Assembly: GCA_017550145.1 (NCBI GenBank)
Contig: JAFZQG010000030.1
Location: 1 to 32,502, forward strand
DNA length: 32,502 nucleotides
Direction of reading: 5' to 3'
Origin: Erysipelotrichaceae bacterium
GTDB lineage: Bacteria > Bacillota_I > Bacilli_A > Erysipelotrichales > Erysipelotrichaceae
A model generated the notes under the pieces. That model had not been told where the DNA came from. It worked only from the letters and a program-made list of their open reading frames with translations, and did no database searches. The first letter of the stretch is position 1. Each line of letters starts with the position of its first letter. The position numbers and the translations under genes were made by a program. Positions 24,316 through 32,355 of this stretch are shown one piece after another.

Positions 24316-25827
24316 TTAGCTTCTGAATTTTGTTGAGAGTTCCATGATCTTTTCCTGATTCATGTCAGCGCCTTCAACAACTCCAGTAATTCTGCCTTCA
24401 CACATAACCATGATTCTATCGCAGATACCGATCAGTTCCGGCATTTCCGAAGATACGACGATGATAGTCTTTCCTTCAGCAGCCAGCTGGCCGATAATCG
24501 AATAGATTTCATATTTTGCACCGACGTCGATACCTCTGGTCGGTTCATCCATGATCAGAACATCAGGTTCCTTAGCCAGCCATCTGGAAATGATGACTTT
24601 CTGCTGGTTACCACCTGACAAATTCTTGATCTGGGTCTTACTGCTAGGTGTCTTGATAGATAATTCACTGATTGATTTATCGACAACTTCTTTGATCTTC
24701 TTATGATCGAGCATCACTCTGAATTTCAGATAATCGTTCAAAGAAGCTACCGCAACGTTATCGCTTACGGATAGAACACCGAAGATACCGTTACCTCTTC
24801 GATCTTCTGTAATCAGTGCAATACCGTTCTTGATCGCATCTTCCGGACATTTGATCTTTAAGGTCTGTCCGTTATAGAAGACTGTTCCGGAAGTGATGCC
24901 ACGTAAACCGTAGATCGCTTCCATTAATTCGGTTCTTTGCGCACCGACCAGTCCGGCAACACCGTAGATCTCGCCTTTTCTTACGGAGAATGAGCAGTCT
25001 TTGAATGAACCTTCGATTACGGAATCAAAGTCCTTGACTTCAAAGATGGTCTCACCCGGCGTATTGATCTTAGGCGGATAGAGGTCTTTCAGCTCACGTC
25101 CGACTTCTTTCGCGATAATGAAATCGGTAGTAAGTTCACTTGCCGGCCAGGTACCGATGTACTGACCGTCTCTCATGATGGTGACTTCATCAGAAATCTG
25201 AAGGATCTCATCCATCTTATGAGAAATATAAATAACACCACAACCTTTAGCTGTTAATCTCTTGATGATTTCAAAGAGCTTATCAACTTCCTTTAAGGTT
25301 AATGATGAAGTAGGCTCGTCCAAAATGATAATCTTTGCATTCGCACTTACAGCTTTGGCGATTTCAACCAGCTGCATCTGTGAAGCGGTTAAAGTGCCGA
25401 GTTTTTCTGTGGCATTAAAATCCAGACCAAGATCATCAAGCAGTGCCTGTGCACTCTCATTCATGGTCTTATGATCAACTACCGGGATCGGACCGAATTT
25501 CTTGACCGGATATCTTCCACAGTAAATGTTCTCAGCAATAGATCTGTCGCGGATAGGCATCAGTTCCTGATGAACCATCGCGATACCTTTAGTCAAGGCG
25601 TCAAACGGGTCAGTGATCGTGACTTCCTCACCATCATAGATTACCGTTCCTTCATCCTTCTTATAAATACCGAAAAGGCATTTCATAAGAGTTGATTTGC
25701 CGGCACCGTTTTCACCCATCAGTGAATGAACATGTCCCGGTTTTAACTGTAAAGAAACATGGTCTAAAGCTTTTACACCAGGGAAGGATTTACAGATATC
25801 TTTCATTTCCAGAATATATTCTGACAT
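24316..25827 (-). CDS. mglA: Galactose/methyl-galactoside ABC transporter ATPase
   Basis: The 503-residue protein has two ABC domains in tandem, as sugar-type MglA/RbsA ATPases do. The first has a complete Walker A (GENGAGKST), the degenerate signature LTASQMQLVEIAK and Walker B (IIILDEPTSSL). The second has the altered Walker A GLVGAQRTE and signature LSGGNQQKV with Walker B VLIMDEPTRG, the asymmetry usual in this family. I start it at ATG 25827 (MSEYILEMKDICKSFP), 9 nt after GAAGGAG; a 16-residue upstream extension would cross a terminator-like hairpin. Forms the transporter with mglB and mglC. Confidence 0.95.
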   Translation of the reverse strand: MSEYILEMKDICKSFPGVKALDHVSLQLKPGHVHSLMGENGAGKSTLMKCLFGIYKKDEGTVIYDGEEVTITDPFDALTKGIAMVHQELMPIRDRSIAENIYCGRYPVKKFGPIPVVDHKTMNESAQALLDDLGLDFNATEKLGTLTASQMQLVEIAKAVSANAKIIILDEPTSSLTLKEVDKLFEIIKRLTAKGCGVIYISHKMDEILQISDEVTIMRDGQYIGTWPASELTTDFIIAKEVGRELKDLYPPKINTPGETIFEVKDFDSVIEGSFKDCSFSVRKGEIYGVAGLVGAQRTELMEAIYGLRGITSGTVFYNGQTLKIKCPEDAIKNGIALITEDRRGNGIFGVLSVSDNVAVASLNDYLKFRVMLDHKKIKEVVDKSISELSIKTPSSKTQIKNLSGGNQQKVIISRWLAKEPDVLIMDEPTRGIDVGAKYEIYSIIGQLAAEGKTIIVVSSEMPELIGICDRIMVMCEGRITGVVEGADMNQEKIMELSTKFRS

Positions 25828-25853
25828 AGGTTTTTCTCCTTCAAATAAATAAA

Positions 25854-25885
25854 GAAGAGTTACATGCCTAAACATGTAACTCTTC
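25854..25885 (-). terminator. Intercistronic hairpin between mglB and mglA
   Basis: Arms GAAGAGTTACATG and CATGTAACTCTTC pair over 13 bp around a 6-base loop; on the minus strand the hairpin is followed by TTTATTTATTT. It lies 18 bp after the mglB stop. It probably terminates many transcripts or protects the mglB 3' end, so that binding protein exceeds ATPase and permease. Confidence 0.75.
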
Positions 25886-25903
25886 GAAAAAGACTAATTA
25901 ATA

Positions 25904-26899
25904 CTATTTAATGTACTGATCAGCGTTTTCAGCAGTTACCATTACGTAAGGAACGTAATTAACTTTTGTGGTAATTTCGTTACCAGCTAATAACTGGAGA
26001 ACTGATTCGCAAGCAGCAGTTGCCTGACCCTGGTCATCGTTCAATACTGTACCAGTCATTGTGCCAGCCTTAACCATTTCGCAGCACTCTGTTAAAGCAT
26101 CGACACCTACGAGGTAAATGTCAGTACCAACAGTTCTGCCTGCAGCGTTAATAGCCTGAGCAGCACCTAAAGCCATACCATCGTTGTTGCAGAATACTAC
26201 TTCGATGTCATCACCGTAAGCGTTTAATGCAGAAGCAACTAATTCCTGGCCCTTAGCCTGATCCCACATACCAGTTTCCTGATATAAGCATTCAACTGCA
26301 ACACCGTTGTCAGTTAAGTACTTGATTGAGTATTCAGTTCTGAATTTAGCATCTGAGTTTTCTGGGTCACCCATGATCATGATGTATTTAACAACACCAT
26401 CACCATTCAGGTCGCCATGGTTAGGCTGATCGAAAATGATCTGGCCCTGATAAGTACCAGAGTCTCTAGCATCAGCACCAACGTAACAAGTCTTTGTGCC
26501 ATACTTGTAATCAGCGATTTCACGGTTGATGAATACAGTAGGAATACCAGAATCTTCAACAGCCTGAGCTAATGCAGGAGAAGAAGTCTGAACCAGGTTT
26601 ACGATCATAGCATCAACACCCTGAGAAATGAAGGTGTTAACCTGTTCTGTCTGTTCGGCAACGTCGTTCTTACCATCAACGATAGTAATTTCGTACTGAG
26701 TGCCGCCTTTAGCGTTCAGGTCATCGAAATACTTCTGGATGTTCTGACGGTAAAGAGTCATGAAGTTATCATCAAACTGATAGATAGCTACACCGATTTT
26801 GACTGTATCAGCAGCTTCTCCGCCCTCTTCCTTCTTGGAACAACCAACAAGAGCGAAAACCATTAATACAGCCAGTAAAACACTTAAAAGCTTTTTCAT
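25904..26899 (-). CDS. mglB: Galactose/glucose-binding lipoprotein
   Basis: The substrate-binding protein of the Mgl importer, anchored outside the membrane. The 331-residue precursor has a lipoprotein signal peptide ending LVGC (C20). Two features match E. coli galactose-binding protein: a calcium-site-like DLNGDG loop at 163-168 and a Trp (MWDQAKG, W212) where the sugar-stacking Trp lies. The fold is the type I periplasmic-binding protein. A strong AGGAGG lies before the ATG. The promoter carries a cre-like operator, so carbon-source control is likely. Ribose or other sugars are less likely given these two features. Confidence 0.94.
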   Translation of the reverse strand: MKKLLSVLLAVLMVFALVGCSKKEEGGEAADTVKIGVAIYQFDDNFMTLYRQNIQKYFDDLNAKGGTQYEITIVDGKNDVAEQTEQVNTFISQGVDAMIVNLVQTSSPALAQAVEDSGIPTVFINREIADYKYGTKTCYVGADARDSGTYQGQIIFDQPNHGDLNGDGVVKYIMIMGDPENSDAKFRTEYSIKYLTDNGVAVECLYQETGMWDQAKGQELVASALNAYGDDIEVVFCNNDGMALGAAQAINAAGRTVGTDIYLVGVDALTECCEMVKAGTMTGTVLNDDQGQATAACESVLQLLAGNEITTKVNYVPYVMVTAENADQYIK

Positions 26900-26910
26900 T
26901 TTTTCCTCCT

Positions 26911-26925
26911 AGGACTTTTTGTCCT
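26911..26925 (-). promoter_or_regulatory. 5' leader hairpin of mglB mRNA
   Basis: AGGAC and GTCCT form a 5-bp stem with an A5 loop, about 2-4 nt from the predicted transcript 5' end and just before AGGAGG. It could stabilise the message; effect on translation is inferred. Confidence 0.4.
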
Positions 26926-26933
26926 TACAATTT

Positions 26934-26962
26934 ATTATAGTAAGAAATGTAAACGATTACAA
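26934..26962 (-). promoter_or_regulatory. Promoter of mglBAC
   Basis: On the minus strand TTGTAA (26962-26957) and TATAAT (26939-26934) are exactly 17 bp apart. Initiation is expected around 26927. The cre-like site lies within the -35 box and spacer. Confidence 0.72.
26947..26961. promoter_or_regulatory. cre-like / LacI-family operator in the mglB promoter
   Basis: ATGTAAACGATTACA fits the catabolite-responsive element consensus WTGNAANCGNWNNCW at every fixed position, with outer arms TGTAA/TTACA perfectly symmetrical. It overlaps the mglB -35 box and spacer. It could bind CcpA or a local LacI/GalR-type repressor; the sequence cannot tell these apart. Confidence 0.72.
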
Positions 26963-26971
26963 TTACATTTA

Positions 26972-26991
26972 TTCACAATTCTTTCACAATT
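26972..26991. repeat. Two direct repeats between the divergent mgl and trp promoters
   Basis: TTCACAATT occurs at 26972-26980 and again at 26983-26991, 11 bp apart, about one helical turn. They lie upstream of both divergent promoters and could be an activator or AT-rich upstream element; nothing else identifies them. Confidence 0.4.
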
Positions 26992-26996
26992 GTTTT

Positions 26997-27026
26997 TTGA
27001 CAAACAAATAAGATGTGTAGTATAAA
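26997..27026 (+). promoter_or_regulatory. Promoter of the trp T-box transcript
   Basis: TTGACA (26997-27002, perfect consensus) and TATAAA (27021-27026) are 18 bp apart. Initiation is expected near 27033, at the start of the T-box leader. Confidence 0.7.
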
Positions 27027-27032
27027 TAGTTA

Positions 27033-27300
27033 AACCGTTGAGGAAGAGTAAGTAAGAACTGCCTACCTTGCAAAGAGAGTCATTGTATGGTGAAAAATGA
27101 CCAAGAGTACAGATTCCGAATGGACTTCTAAGGGCGAACAGAAATGGCAACAGAGTATGGGAGACGAAGCGGATCTTCGTAAAAAACTCCGGCATATGTA
27201 AGTATGCGCTAAGAGGATGCAGAAAACTGCATCAAGCCGGGTGGCACCGCAGGATAACAATACAGTCCTGTCCCAGCAGTTTAGGGACAGGACTTTTATT
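27033..27300 (+). ncRNA. Tryptophan T-box riboswitch leader
   Basis: The core T-box sequence GGGTGGCACCGC lies at 27239-27250. Its UGGC would pair with a tRNA 3' end whose discriminator base is G, as in bacterial tRNA-Trp. AAAGAGAGT in the left part belongs to the conserved stem I. The putative specifier codon is TGG at 27121-27123 in the context GAA-TGG-AC, coding Trp. A terminator hairpin (27265-27274 with 27284-27293) follows the T-box. Uncharged tRNA-Trp would stabilise the antiterminator and allow trpXYZ transcription; charged tRNA would lead to termination. The specifier assignment is by position and context. Confidence 0.9.
27265..27300 (+). terminator. T-box terminator hairpin
   Basis: GTCCTGTCCC (27265-27274) pairs with GGGACAGGAC (27284-27293) over 10 bp around a 9-base loop, followed by TTTTATTTG. 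It competes with the antiterminator formed by the T-box sequence. Confidence 0.9.
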
Positions 27301-27317
27301 TGTTTGGAGGAATTGAG

Positions 27318-27368
27318 ATGAAAATGGATAAACGATGGCGTCTTTCTTTAGCAGAAACAACGTATTGA
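27318..27368 (+). CDS. Candidate 16-codon ORF between T-box and trpX
   Basis: A short ORF, MKMDKRWRLSLAETTY, with stop TGA. It has a near-ideal Shine-Dalgarno (GGAGG at 27306-27310, 7 nt before the ATG), stronger than that of trpX. It lies downstream of the T-box terminator and ends 30 bp before the trpX start. It has one Trp codon, not a tandem run, so classic leader-peptide attenuation is not obvious. It could be a translated small peptide or a coupling element for trpX. Translation is supported only by the ribosome binding site. Confidence 0.5.
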   Translation: MKMDKRWRLSLAETTY

Positions 27369-27398
27369 TTAAAAAAACTAAGAAAGGACGAAAAAAAC

Positions 27399-28433
27399 AT
27401 GAAAAAAACATTAATATTTATTATCTCTTTAACATTATGCTTACTGCTTGCAGGCTGCTCGGGAAACAATAATCAGGAAAACAGTGAAACCGATACTGTT
27501 AAGATCGGTATCTGCAATTATGTCGATGACGCATCTTTAAACCAGATCGTCGACAATATCAATAAACGTCTTGATGAATTAAATAAACAGAACAATACCG
27601 AAATCGAAGTCTTATATGACAATGCCAATGCCGATGCCAATGTCATGAGACAGATCATTGCCAACTTCATTTCCAAAGATGTCGATCTGATGGTCGGTAT
27701 CGCTACCCCTGTCGCCATGGATATGCAGGCAGCTACCGAAGACAATGAGATTCCGGTTATCTTTGCCGCCGTATCAGATCCTTTGGCTGTCGGTTTAGTT
27801 GATACTTTAGAAAATCCTGGACACAACATTACCGGTACTTCCGATTATCTCAATACCGCCGCTATCATGAATCTGATCGTAGCCCAGAATCCGGAAATCA
27901 AGAAAGTCGGTTTACTATATGACGCCGGACAGGATGCTTCAACAAATCCGATCAAGGATGCCAAAGCTTTCCTGGAAAGCAAAAATATAGCCTATGTCGA
28001 AAAGACCGGCACCAATGTCGATGAAATCAAACTGGCAGTCAGTTCATTGGTTGCCGAAGGTGTCGAAGCGATCTTCACTCCTACCGACAATACCGTCATG
28101 ACAGCTGAATTATCGATCTATGAACAGATTGCCCAAGCCGGTATCTTACACTACTGCGGTGCCGATTCCTTTGCGTTAAACGGTGCTTTCTTAGGTTTTG
28201 GTGTTGATTATGCAAACCTGGGCAGAGAGACAGCCGATATGATCTATGATGTACTGTTCAACAATAAAGAAATCTCTTCATATGGTGTAAAGACCTTCGA
28301 TAACGGTACAGCTACCATTAATGAAGATATAATTGCTCAATTAGGCTTAAAGCTTGAAGATCTTGAAACTGCCTTTGGTCCGTTCTGTACCAAGATCCAG
28401 ACTATTAAAACCGCTGAAGAATTCTCTGAATAA
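27399..28433 (+). CDS. trpX: Predicted tryptophan ABC transporter binding lipoprotein TrpX
   Basis: A 344-residue ABC substrate-binding protein of the COG2984 type. It has a lipoprotein signal peptide with lipobox LLAGC (C20). Family-typical segments such as IPVIFAAVSDPLAVGLV and NITGTSDYLNT are present, as is the late AFLGFGVDYANLGRETADM. The tryptophan assignment rests on the T-box upstream and on known T-box control of this transporter family; ligand-binding residues cannot be read directly. AAAGGA lies upstream of the ATG. trpY follows after 5 bp. Confidence 0.88.
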   Translation: MKKTLIFIISLTLCLLLAGCSGNNNQENSETDTVKIGICNYVDDASLNQIVDNINKRLDELNKQNNTEIEVLYDNANADANVMRQIIANFISKDVDLMVGIATPVAMDMQAATEDNEIPVIFAAVSDPLAVGLVDTLENPGHNITGTSDYLNTAAIMNLIVAQNPEIKKVGLLYDAGQDASTNPIKDAKAFLESKNIAYVEKTGTNVDEIKLAVSSLVAEGVEAIFTPTDNTVMTAELSIYEQIAQAGILHYCGADSFALNGAFLGFGVDYANLGRETADMIYDVLFNNKEISSYGVKTFDNGTATINEDIIAQLGLKLEDLETAFGPFCTKIQTIKTAEEFSE

Positions 28434-28438
28434 CAAAT

Positions 28439-29353
28439 ATGATCTCGCTTATCAATACCACAATCGAACTTGCTCTGATCGGTTCATTGACAGTCTTAGG
28501 ACTATATTTGAGTTATTTCACATTGAATGTATGTGATCTTTCAACAGATGGCTGTTTCACCTTAGGAGCCTCTACGGCAGCTGTCATAGCTTTAAGCGGA
28601 CATCCGTATCTAGCTATTATCGGTGCGATGCTTGCGGGAATGAGTTCGGGACTGATCGTATCTTTATTACAGACATATCTGGGAATCAATTCCCTCTTGT
28701 CCGGTATTATCGTCAATACAGCTCTGTATTCGGTCAATATCGCGATCATGGGCAATTCTTCCCTGCTTAATCTGAATAAGACCAGAACCATCTATACGAT
28801 CGTTAAGGAACTGTTTATGGATACACCGCTAAAGAGTTTTGTGCCGATCATCATCGCTTTGGTATTTACACTGATGGTGCTGCTGTTCTTAAACTACTTC
28901 CTAAAAACAAGGATCGGTCTGGCCATCAAAGCCACAGGTGATAATCCGATCATGGTCGAGGCTTCTTCGATCAATCCGAATATCACAACGATTATCGGTT
29001 TATGCATATCCAACAGCTTTACGGCCTTATCCGGCGCTTTACTGGCTTTATCACAGAAATCGGTCAATATCGATATCGGCTCAGGCATGGTCACGATCGC
29101 CTTAGCATCCTTACTGATCGGCAGTATTCTTTATCGCAAGAATAATACTCTGGTCAGACTGATCTGTGCGGTACTTGGATCATTTATCTTCCGCAGTATC
29201 TATGCCATAGCCTTAAGATTCAATATGCCGGCCTATCTGCTTAAACTGGTATCGGCTGTAATCGTTGCGTTAACTATTTCCGTTCCTTACATTAAGAAAC
29301 AGTTGCCGATGTTTAAAAGGAGAATGGCGATTGCCAGAGGTAACAGAGCATGA
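28439..29353 (+). CDS. trpY: Predicted tryptophan ABC transporter permease TrpY
   Basis: The 304-residue integral membrane protein of the COG4120 type has about eight hydrophobic helices. Characteristic segments include SYFTLNVCDLSTDGCFTLGA near the N-terminus, LGINSLLSGIIVNTALYSVN, and the cytoplasmic coupling-loop-like RIGLAIKATGDNPIM. It starts 5 bp after the trpX stop with no clear Shine-Dalgarno and overlaps trpZ by 4 bp (ATGA), so translational coupling along the operon is likely. Function follows from the operon and the T-box. Confidence 0.9.
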   Translation: MISLINTTIELALIGSLTVLGLYLSYFTLNVCDLSTDGCFTLGASTAAVIALSGHPYLAIIGAMLAGMSSGLIVSLLQTYLGINSLLSGIIVNTALYSVNIAIMGNSSLLNLNKTRTIYTIVKELFMDTPLKSFVPIIIALVFTLMVLLFLNYFLKTRIGLAIKATGDNPIMVEASSINPNITTIIGLCISNSFTALSGALLALSQKSVNIDIGSGMVTIALASLLIGSILYRKNNTLVRLICAVLGSFIFRSIYAIALRFNMPAYLLKLVSAVIVALTISVPYIKKQLPMFKRRMAIARGNRA

Positions 29354-30135
29354 TCGAAATCAGAAATATTACGAAACTGTTCAATGAAGGGACCGTTAAC
29401 GAAAAGATCGCTATCGATAATCTCTCATTGACCATAAATGACGGTGACTTCATCTGTATGATCGGAGCCAATGGTTCAGGTAAATCGACATTATTAAACT
29501 GTTTATCGGGTTCACTGATTCCGGAATCAGGAAACATCATTATGGACGGCAAAGATATCACCCTGCTCTCCCAGCATGACAGAGCCCATGAAATAGGCCA
29601 TCTTTTCCAGGATCCGTTAGCCGGTACGGCTCCGCATATGACCATGGAAGAAAACCTTGCTCTTGCGGCCAAGACCGGAGGCTGGTTAGCGAGGATCAAT
29701 GATAAAGATCGTGCCTACTTCAAAGAAAAACTGAAAAAACTGGATATGGATCTTGAAAGTAAACTTAAGATGGAAGTCGGAGTCCTATCCGGAGGTATGC
29801 GTCAGGCCTTAACACTGATCATGGCTACGATCAATACACCGAAGATCCTGCTTCTGGACGAACATACAGCTGCCCTGGATCCGCAGACAGCCGAAAAAGT
29901 CTTGGAGATCACCGCTGAAACGATCGAAGAAAAGAATCTGACCTGCGTCATGATCACACATAATATGCAGACGGCTATCGATATGGGAAACCGTCTGATC
30001 ATGATGAATAACGGCAAGATAATCCTCGATCTGAATAAGGAAGAAAAAGAAAAGATGAGTGTCGATGATTTAAGAGACCTCTTCAGAAAAAATGCCGAGA
30101 TGGAACTCGACAATGACAGAATGTTGTTACTGTAA
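29350..30135 (+). CDS. trpZ: Predicted tryptophan ABC transporter ATPase TrpZ
   Basis: A 261-residue single-domain ABC ATPase of the COG1101 type. It has Walker A GANGSGKST (about 38-46), signature LSGGMRQAL, Walker B ILLLDEHTAALDP with His in place of the usual Pro (common in this family) and the switch His in MITHNMQ. The ATG overlaps the trpY stop in ATGA, and AGAGG sits 9 nt upstream. A strong terminator follows. Confidence 0.92.
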   Translation: MIEIRNITKLFNEGTVNEKIAIDNLSLTINDGDFICMIGANGSGKSTLLNCLSGSLIPESGNIIMDGKDITLLSQHDRAHEIGHLFQDPLAGTAPHMTMEENLALAAKTGGWLARINDKDRAYFKEKLKKLDMDLESKLKMEVGVLSGGMRQALTLIMATINTPKILLLDEHTAALDPQTAEKVLEITAETIEEKNLTCVMITHNMQTAIDMGNRLIMMNNGKIILDLNKEEKEKMSVDDLRDLFRKNAEMELDNDRMLLL

Positions 30136-30139
30136 AGAC

Positions 30140-30163
30140 AATCCCCGGAATGATCCGGGGATT
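30140..30163 (+). terminator. trpXYZ terminator
   Basis: AATCCCCGGA and TCCGGGGATT form a perfect 10-bp stem with a 4-base loop, then TGTTTT. It starts 4 bp after the trpZ stop and lies before the convergent galK stop at 30168, so it may stop both. Confidence 0.85.
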
Positions 30164-30167
30164 TGTT

Positions 30168-31445
30168 TTAGATTACAAGTTTTGTGCCAAACGGTCTGAC
30201 TTTTACTTCCAGTAAGCAGTCATCACCGAAGACAGCTTTCATCATTTCCTTGAAACCTTCAAGTTTCTCTTTTGGAACGATGCACTGAATGGTTCCTTCA
30301 AAGCCTCCGCCATGGACACGGTATGCACCTTCATCTTTCAGATACATATCAGCCAAAGCTAAGCCTATAGCCAGAGACTGTGAATTAGGACGGGAAGCCG
30401 GATAGACATTCTGGAGATATTCGAATGAAGATCTTCCGGATTCCTTCATGAGTTTCAGTAATCCTTCGATATCCTTATTTCGGATTGCTTCTTTCTGTAA
30501 GACTGCCCTTTCATTTTCGTTATAGAAATGAATGGCTCTTAATACGCCTCTGTCATTCTTAACGTTTTCTCTGATTTTCTTAAGATTTCCTAATAAAGCT
30601 TCCAAAGAAGAATCAGCTAAATACTCTACGCCAAGTTCATGAGCGACTTCCTTGATCTCGTTTGGTACAGCCGCATATTCATGAGACAGATCAGAATGAT
30701 CACCTTTGGTATTGACTAGTACCAGTTCATAACCGTAATCGGAGAAAGAGAATTCAAAGTTCTCGATCTTCGGATCTTCCGGATTCTTGAAGTCGATCGT
30801 CACAAAACCGCCGACCGAAATAGCCATCTGATCCAGCAATCCGCTAGGCTTGCCGAAATAGACATTTTCCGCAAACTGGCCGATCTTGGCTCTGCTTACC
30901 GGATCGACCTTATCATCGTTGAATAAGGCATTGAATATTTCAACAAGCAATACTTCAAAGCACGCTGAAGAAGAAATACCTGAACCGACCAAGACTCTTG
31001 ATTCGCATAAGGCATCAAACCCGCCGCAGGTATAGCCCAGTTCCTTTAATCTGAAGGCGATACCTCTGATCAATGACTCGGATGTATTGTATTCATCTTT
31101 GTGTAATGAAAGATCGGACAGATCGACAGGTTTAACCTTGAATTCACGGTCCGCATAATTGACTATATCCGTACCGTTGGCCTTAACAACAGCCAGATTA
31201 TCGATGCTTAAACCGGCAGCTACGACATTGCCATGCTGGTGATCGGTATGGTTACCGCCGATTTCCGATCTGCCCGGTGAAGAAATGAAATGGTAATCAC
31301 CTTCACCATATAAAGCATACGCATCATCCAGAAGTCTGTTATAACGCTCTTTTTCCTTCGTCAGATCATCTGAACAGATAATCTTTGAAAGGATCTCATC
31401 TATCTGTGAGGAATTGATATATTGTTTTAATTCGGAATAGTTCAT
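30168..31445 (-). CDS. galK: Galactokinase
   Basis: GalK phosphorylates galactose at C1 with ATP, the entry step of the Leloir pathway. The 425-residue protein is a GHMP kinase: a galactokinase-type signature PGRSEIGGNHTDHQHG (about 59-74), a variant of the common GR(V/T)NLIGEHTD form, the ATP-binding LVGSGISSSA loop and the C-terminal RVHGGGFEGTIQ motif are all visible. The N-terminal extension is somewhat longer than in E. coli. It starts 4 bp after the ROK-kinase stop, so the two form an operon. galT and galE are not in the window. It works with MglBAC, encoded 3.3 kb away on the same strand. Confidence 0.93.
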   Translation of the reverse strand: MNYSELKQYINSSQIDEILSKIICSDDLTKEKERYNRLLDDAYALYGEGDYHFISSPGRSEIGGNHTDHQHGNVVAAGLSIDNLAVVKANGTDIVNYADREFKVKPVDLSDLSLHKDEYNTSESLIRGIAFRLKELGYTCGGFDALCESRVLVGSGISSSACFEVLLVEIFNALFNDDKVDPVSRAKIGQFAENVYFGKPSGLLDQMAISVGGFVTIDFKNPEDPKIENFEFSFSDYGYELVLVNTKGDHSDLSHEYAAVPNEIKEVAHELGVEYLADSSLEALLGNLKKIRENVKNDRGVLRAIHFYNENERAVLQKEAIRNKDIEGLLKLMKESGRSSFEYLQNVYPASRPNSQSLAIGLALADMYLKDEGAYRVHGGGFEGTIQCIVPKEKLEGFKEMMKAVFGDDCLLEVKVRPFGTKLVI

Positions 31446-31449
31446 TTTA

Positions 31450-32355
31450 TTAACCTAAGTGTGATTTACCGATCATGGCTGCACCGATAACACCCGGTTC
31501 TTCAAGGCTGGCCTTCAGGATCGGTACATCTCTCATATTTTCATGAGCCATGGAACGGAAGTATTCTCTGAGTTTATCGAAATATAAAGCAGCAGAATGT
31601 GAGCAGCCTCCGCCGATAACGAAGCAGTCCGGAGCACAGATTGCGGAAATTGCTGCCAGACAGGTTGCGAAATCCTTGGCCATCTTATCGATGATCGCCT
31701 GGGCGATTTCGTTTCCCTCAGAAGCTAAGATAAATACTTTTCTGGCGCTGTTGGCTTCTTCACCGATCAGTTCCTTGCCTTTTAAACCGATAGCCGTACC
31801 TGAAGCAACCGTTTCAACACCGCCTCTGTTTAAATGAGCGTAGACCGGATACTGTTTGGCATCAGGATCAACGATGACGTTGGCAACTTCGCCTGCATAG
31901 CCTTTATGTCCGGAAATAACTTTACCGTCTATTACCAGCGCTCCGCCGATACCGGTCGAATGAGTCAGGAAGTAAACTTCCTTATAGCCTTTGCCGGCGC
32001 CAAGTACCGCTTCTGCCAGACCTGCCGCATTGGCATCGTTATCCAGGAAGACCGGAATACCGGTTACTTTTTCCATATTCTGGGCAAACGGATAACCTTC
32101 GCAACCCGGAATATTGGTAGCCATCGTAATGACGTTTCTGACGCCGTCAACCGGACCAGGAATAGCTAAACCGATTGATTTGACATCATTGAGATCAAAC
32201 TTGGAAAGCAGTTCGAGAATGTTTTCTTCGATCTTTTCCGGGCCTTCCAGTCCATGAGATGGAGCGATGACATCCTGAACGATTTTGCCTTCTTCGTCTA
32301 CCTTGGCGATACGAACATTAGTACCGCCTAAATCAATTCCGATATAATAACTCAT
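31450..32355 (-). CDS. ROK-family sugar kinase (probable glucokinase)
   Basis: A 301-residue ROK-family protein. MSYYIGIDLGGTNVRIAKVD opens with the ATP-binding DLGGT loop; LDNDANAAGLAEA and STGIGGALVIDG, with GHKGYAGEVAN (zinc/His region), are ROK signatures. The usual CxCGxxGCxE zinc motif is not evident; the equivalent region reads YPVYAHLNRGGVETVASG. A glucokinase is the likeliest role, but mannose, fructose or N-acetylhexosamine kinase is possible. I start at ATG 32355; an ATG ten codons upstream is in frame but matches the family less well. No Shine-Dalgarno is evident. galK follows after 4 bp. Confidence 0.86.
   Translation of the reverse strand: MSYYIGIDLGGTNVRIAKVDEEGKIVQDVIAPSHGLEGPEKIEENILELLSKFDLNDVKSIGLAIPGPVDGVRNVITMATNIPGCEGYPFAQNMEKVTGIPVFLDNDANAAGLAEAVLGAGKGYKEVYFLTHSTGIGGALVIDGKVISGHKGYAGEVANVIVDPDAKQYPVYAHLNRGGVETVASGTAIGLKGKELIGEEANSARKVFILASEGNEIAQAIIDKMAKDFATCLAAISAICAPDCFVIGGGCSHSAALYFDKLREYFRSMAHENMRDVPILKASLEEPGVIGAAMIGKSHLG

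Noticed and set aside
25828..25875. Upstream N-terminal extension of mglA
   Set aside because: It would translate one arm of a terminator-like hairpin, while the ATG at 25827 has a strong Shine-Dalgarno and the family N-terminus.
26935..27260. Minus-strand open frames across the T-box leader
   Set aside because: They are antisense to a well-supported T-box RNA, have odd composition, lack ribosome binding sites and match no family.
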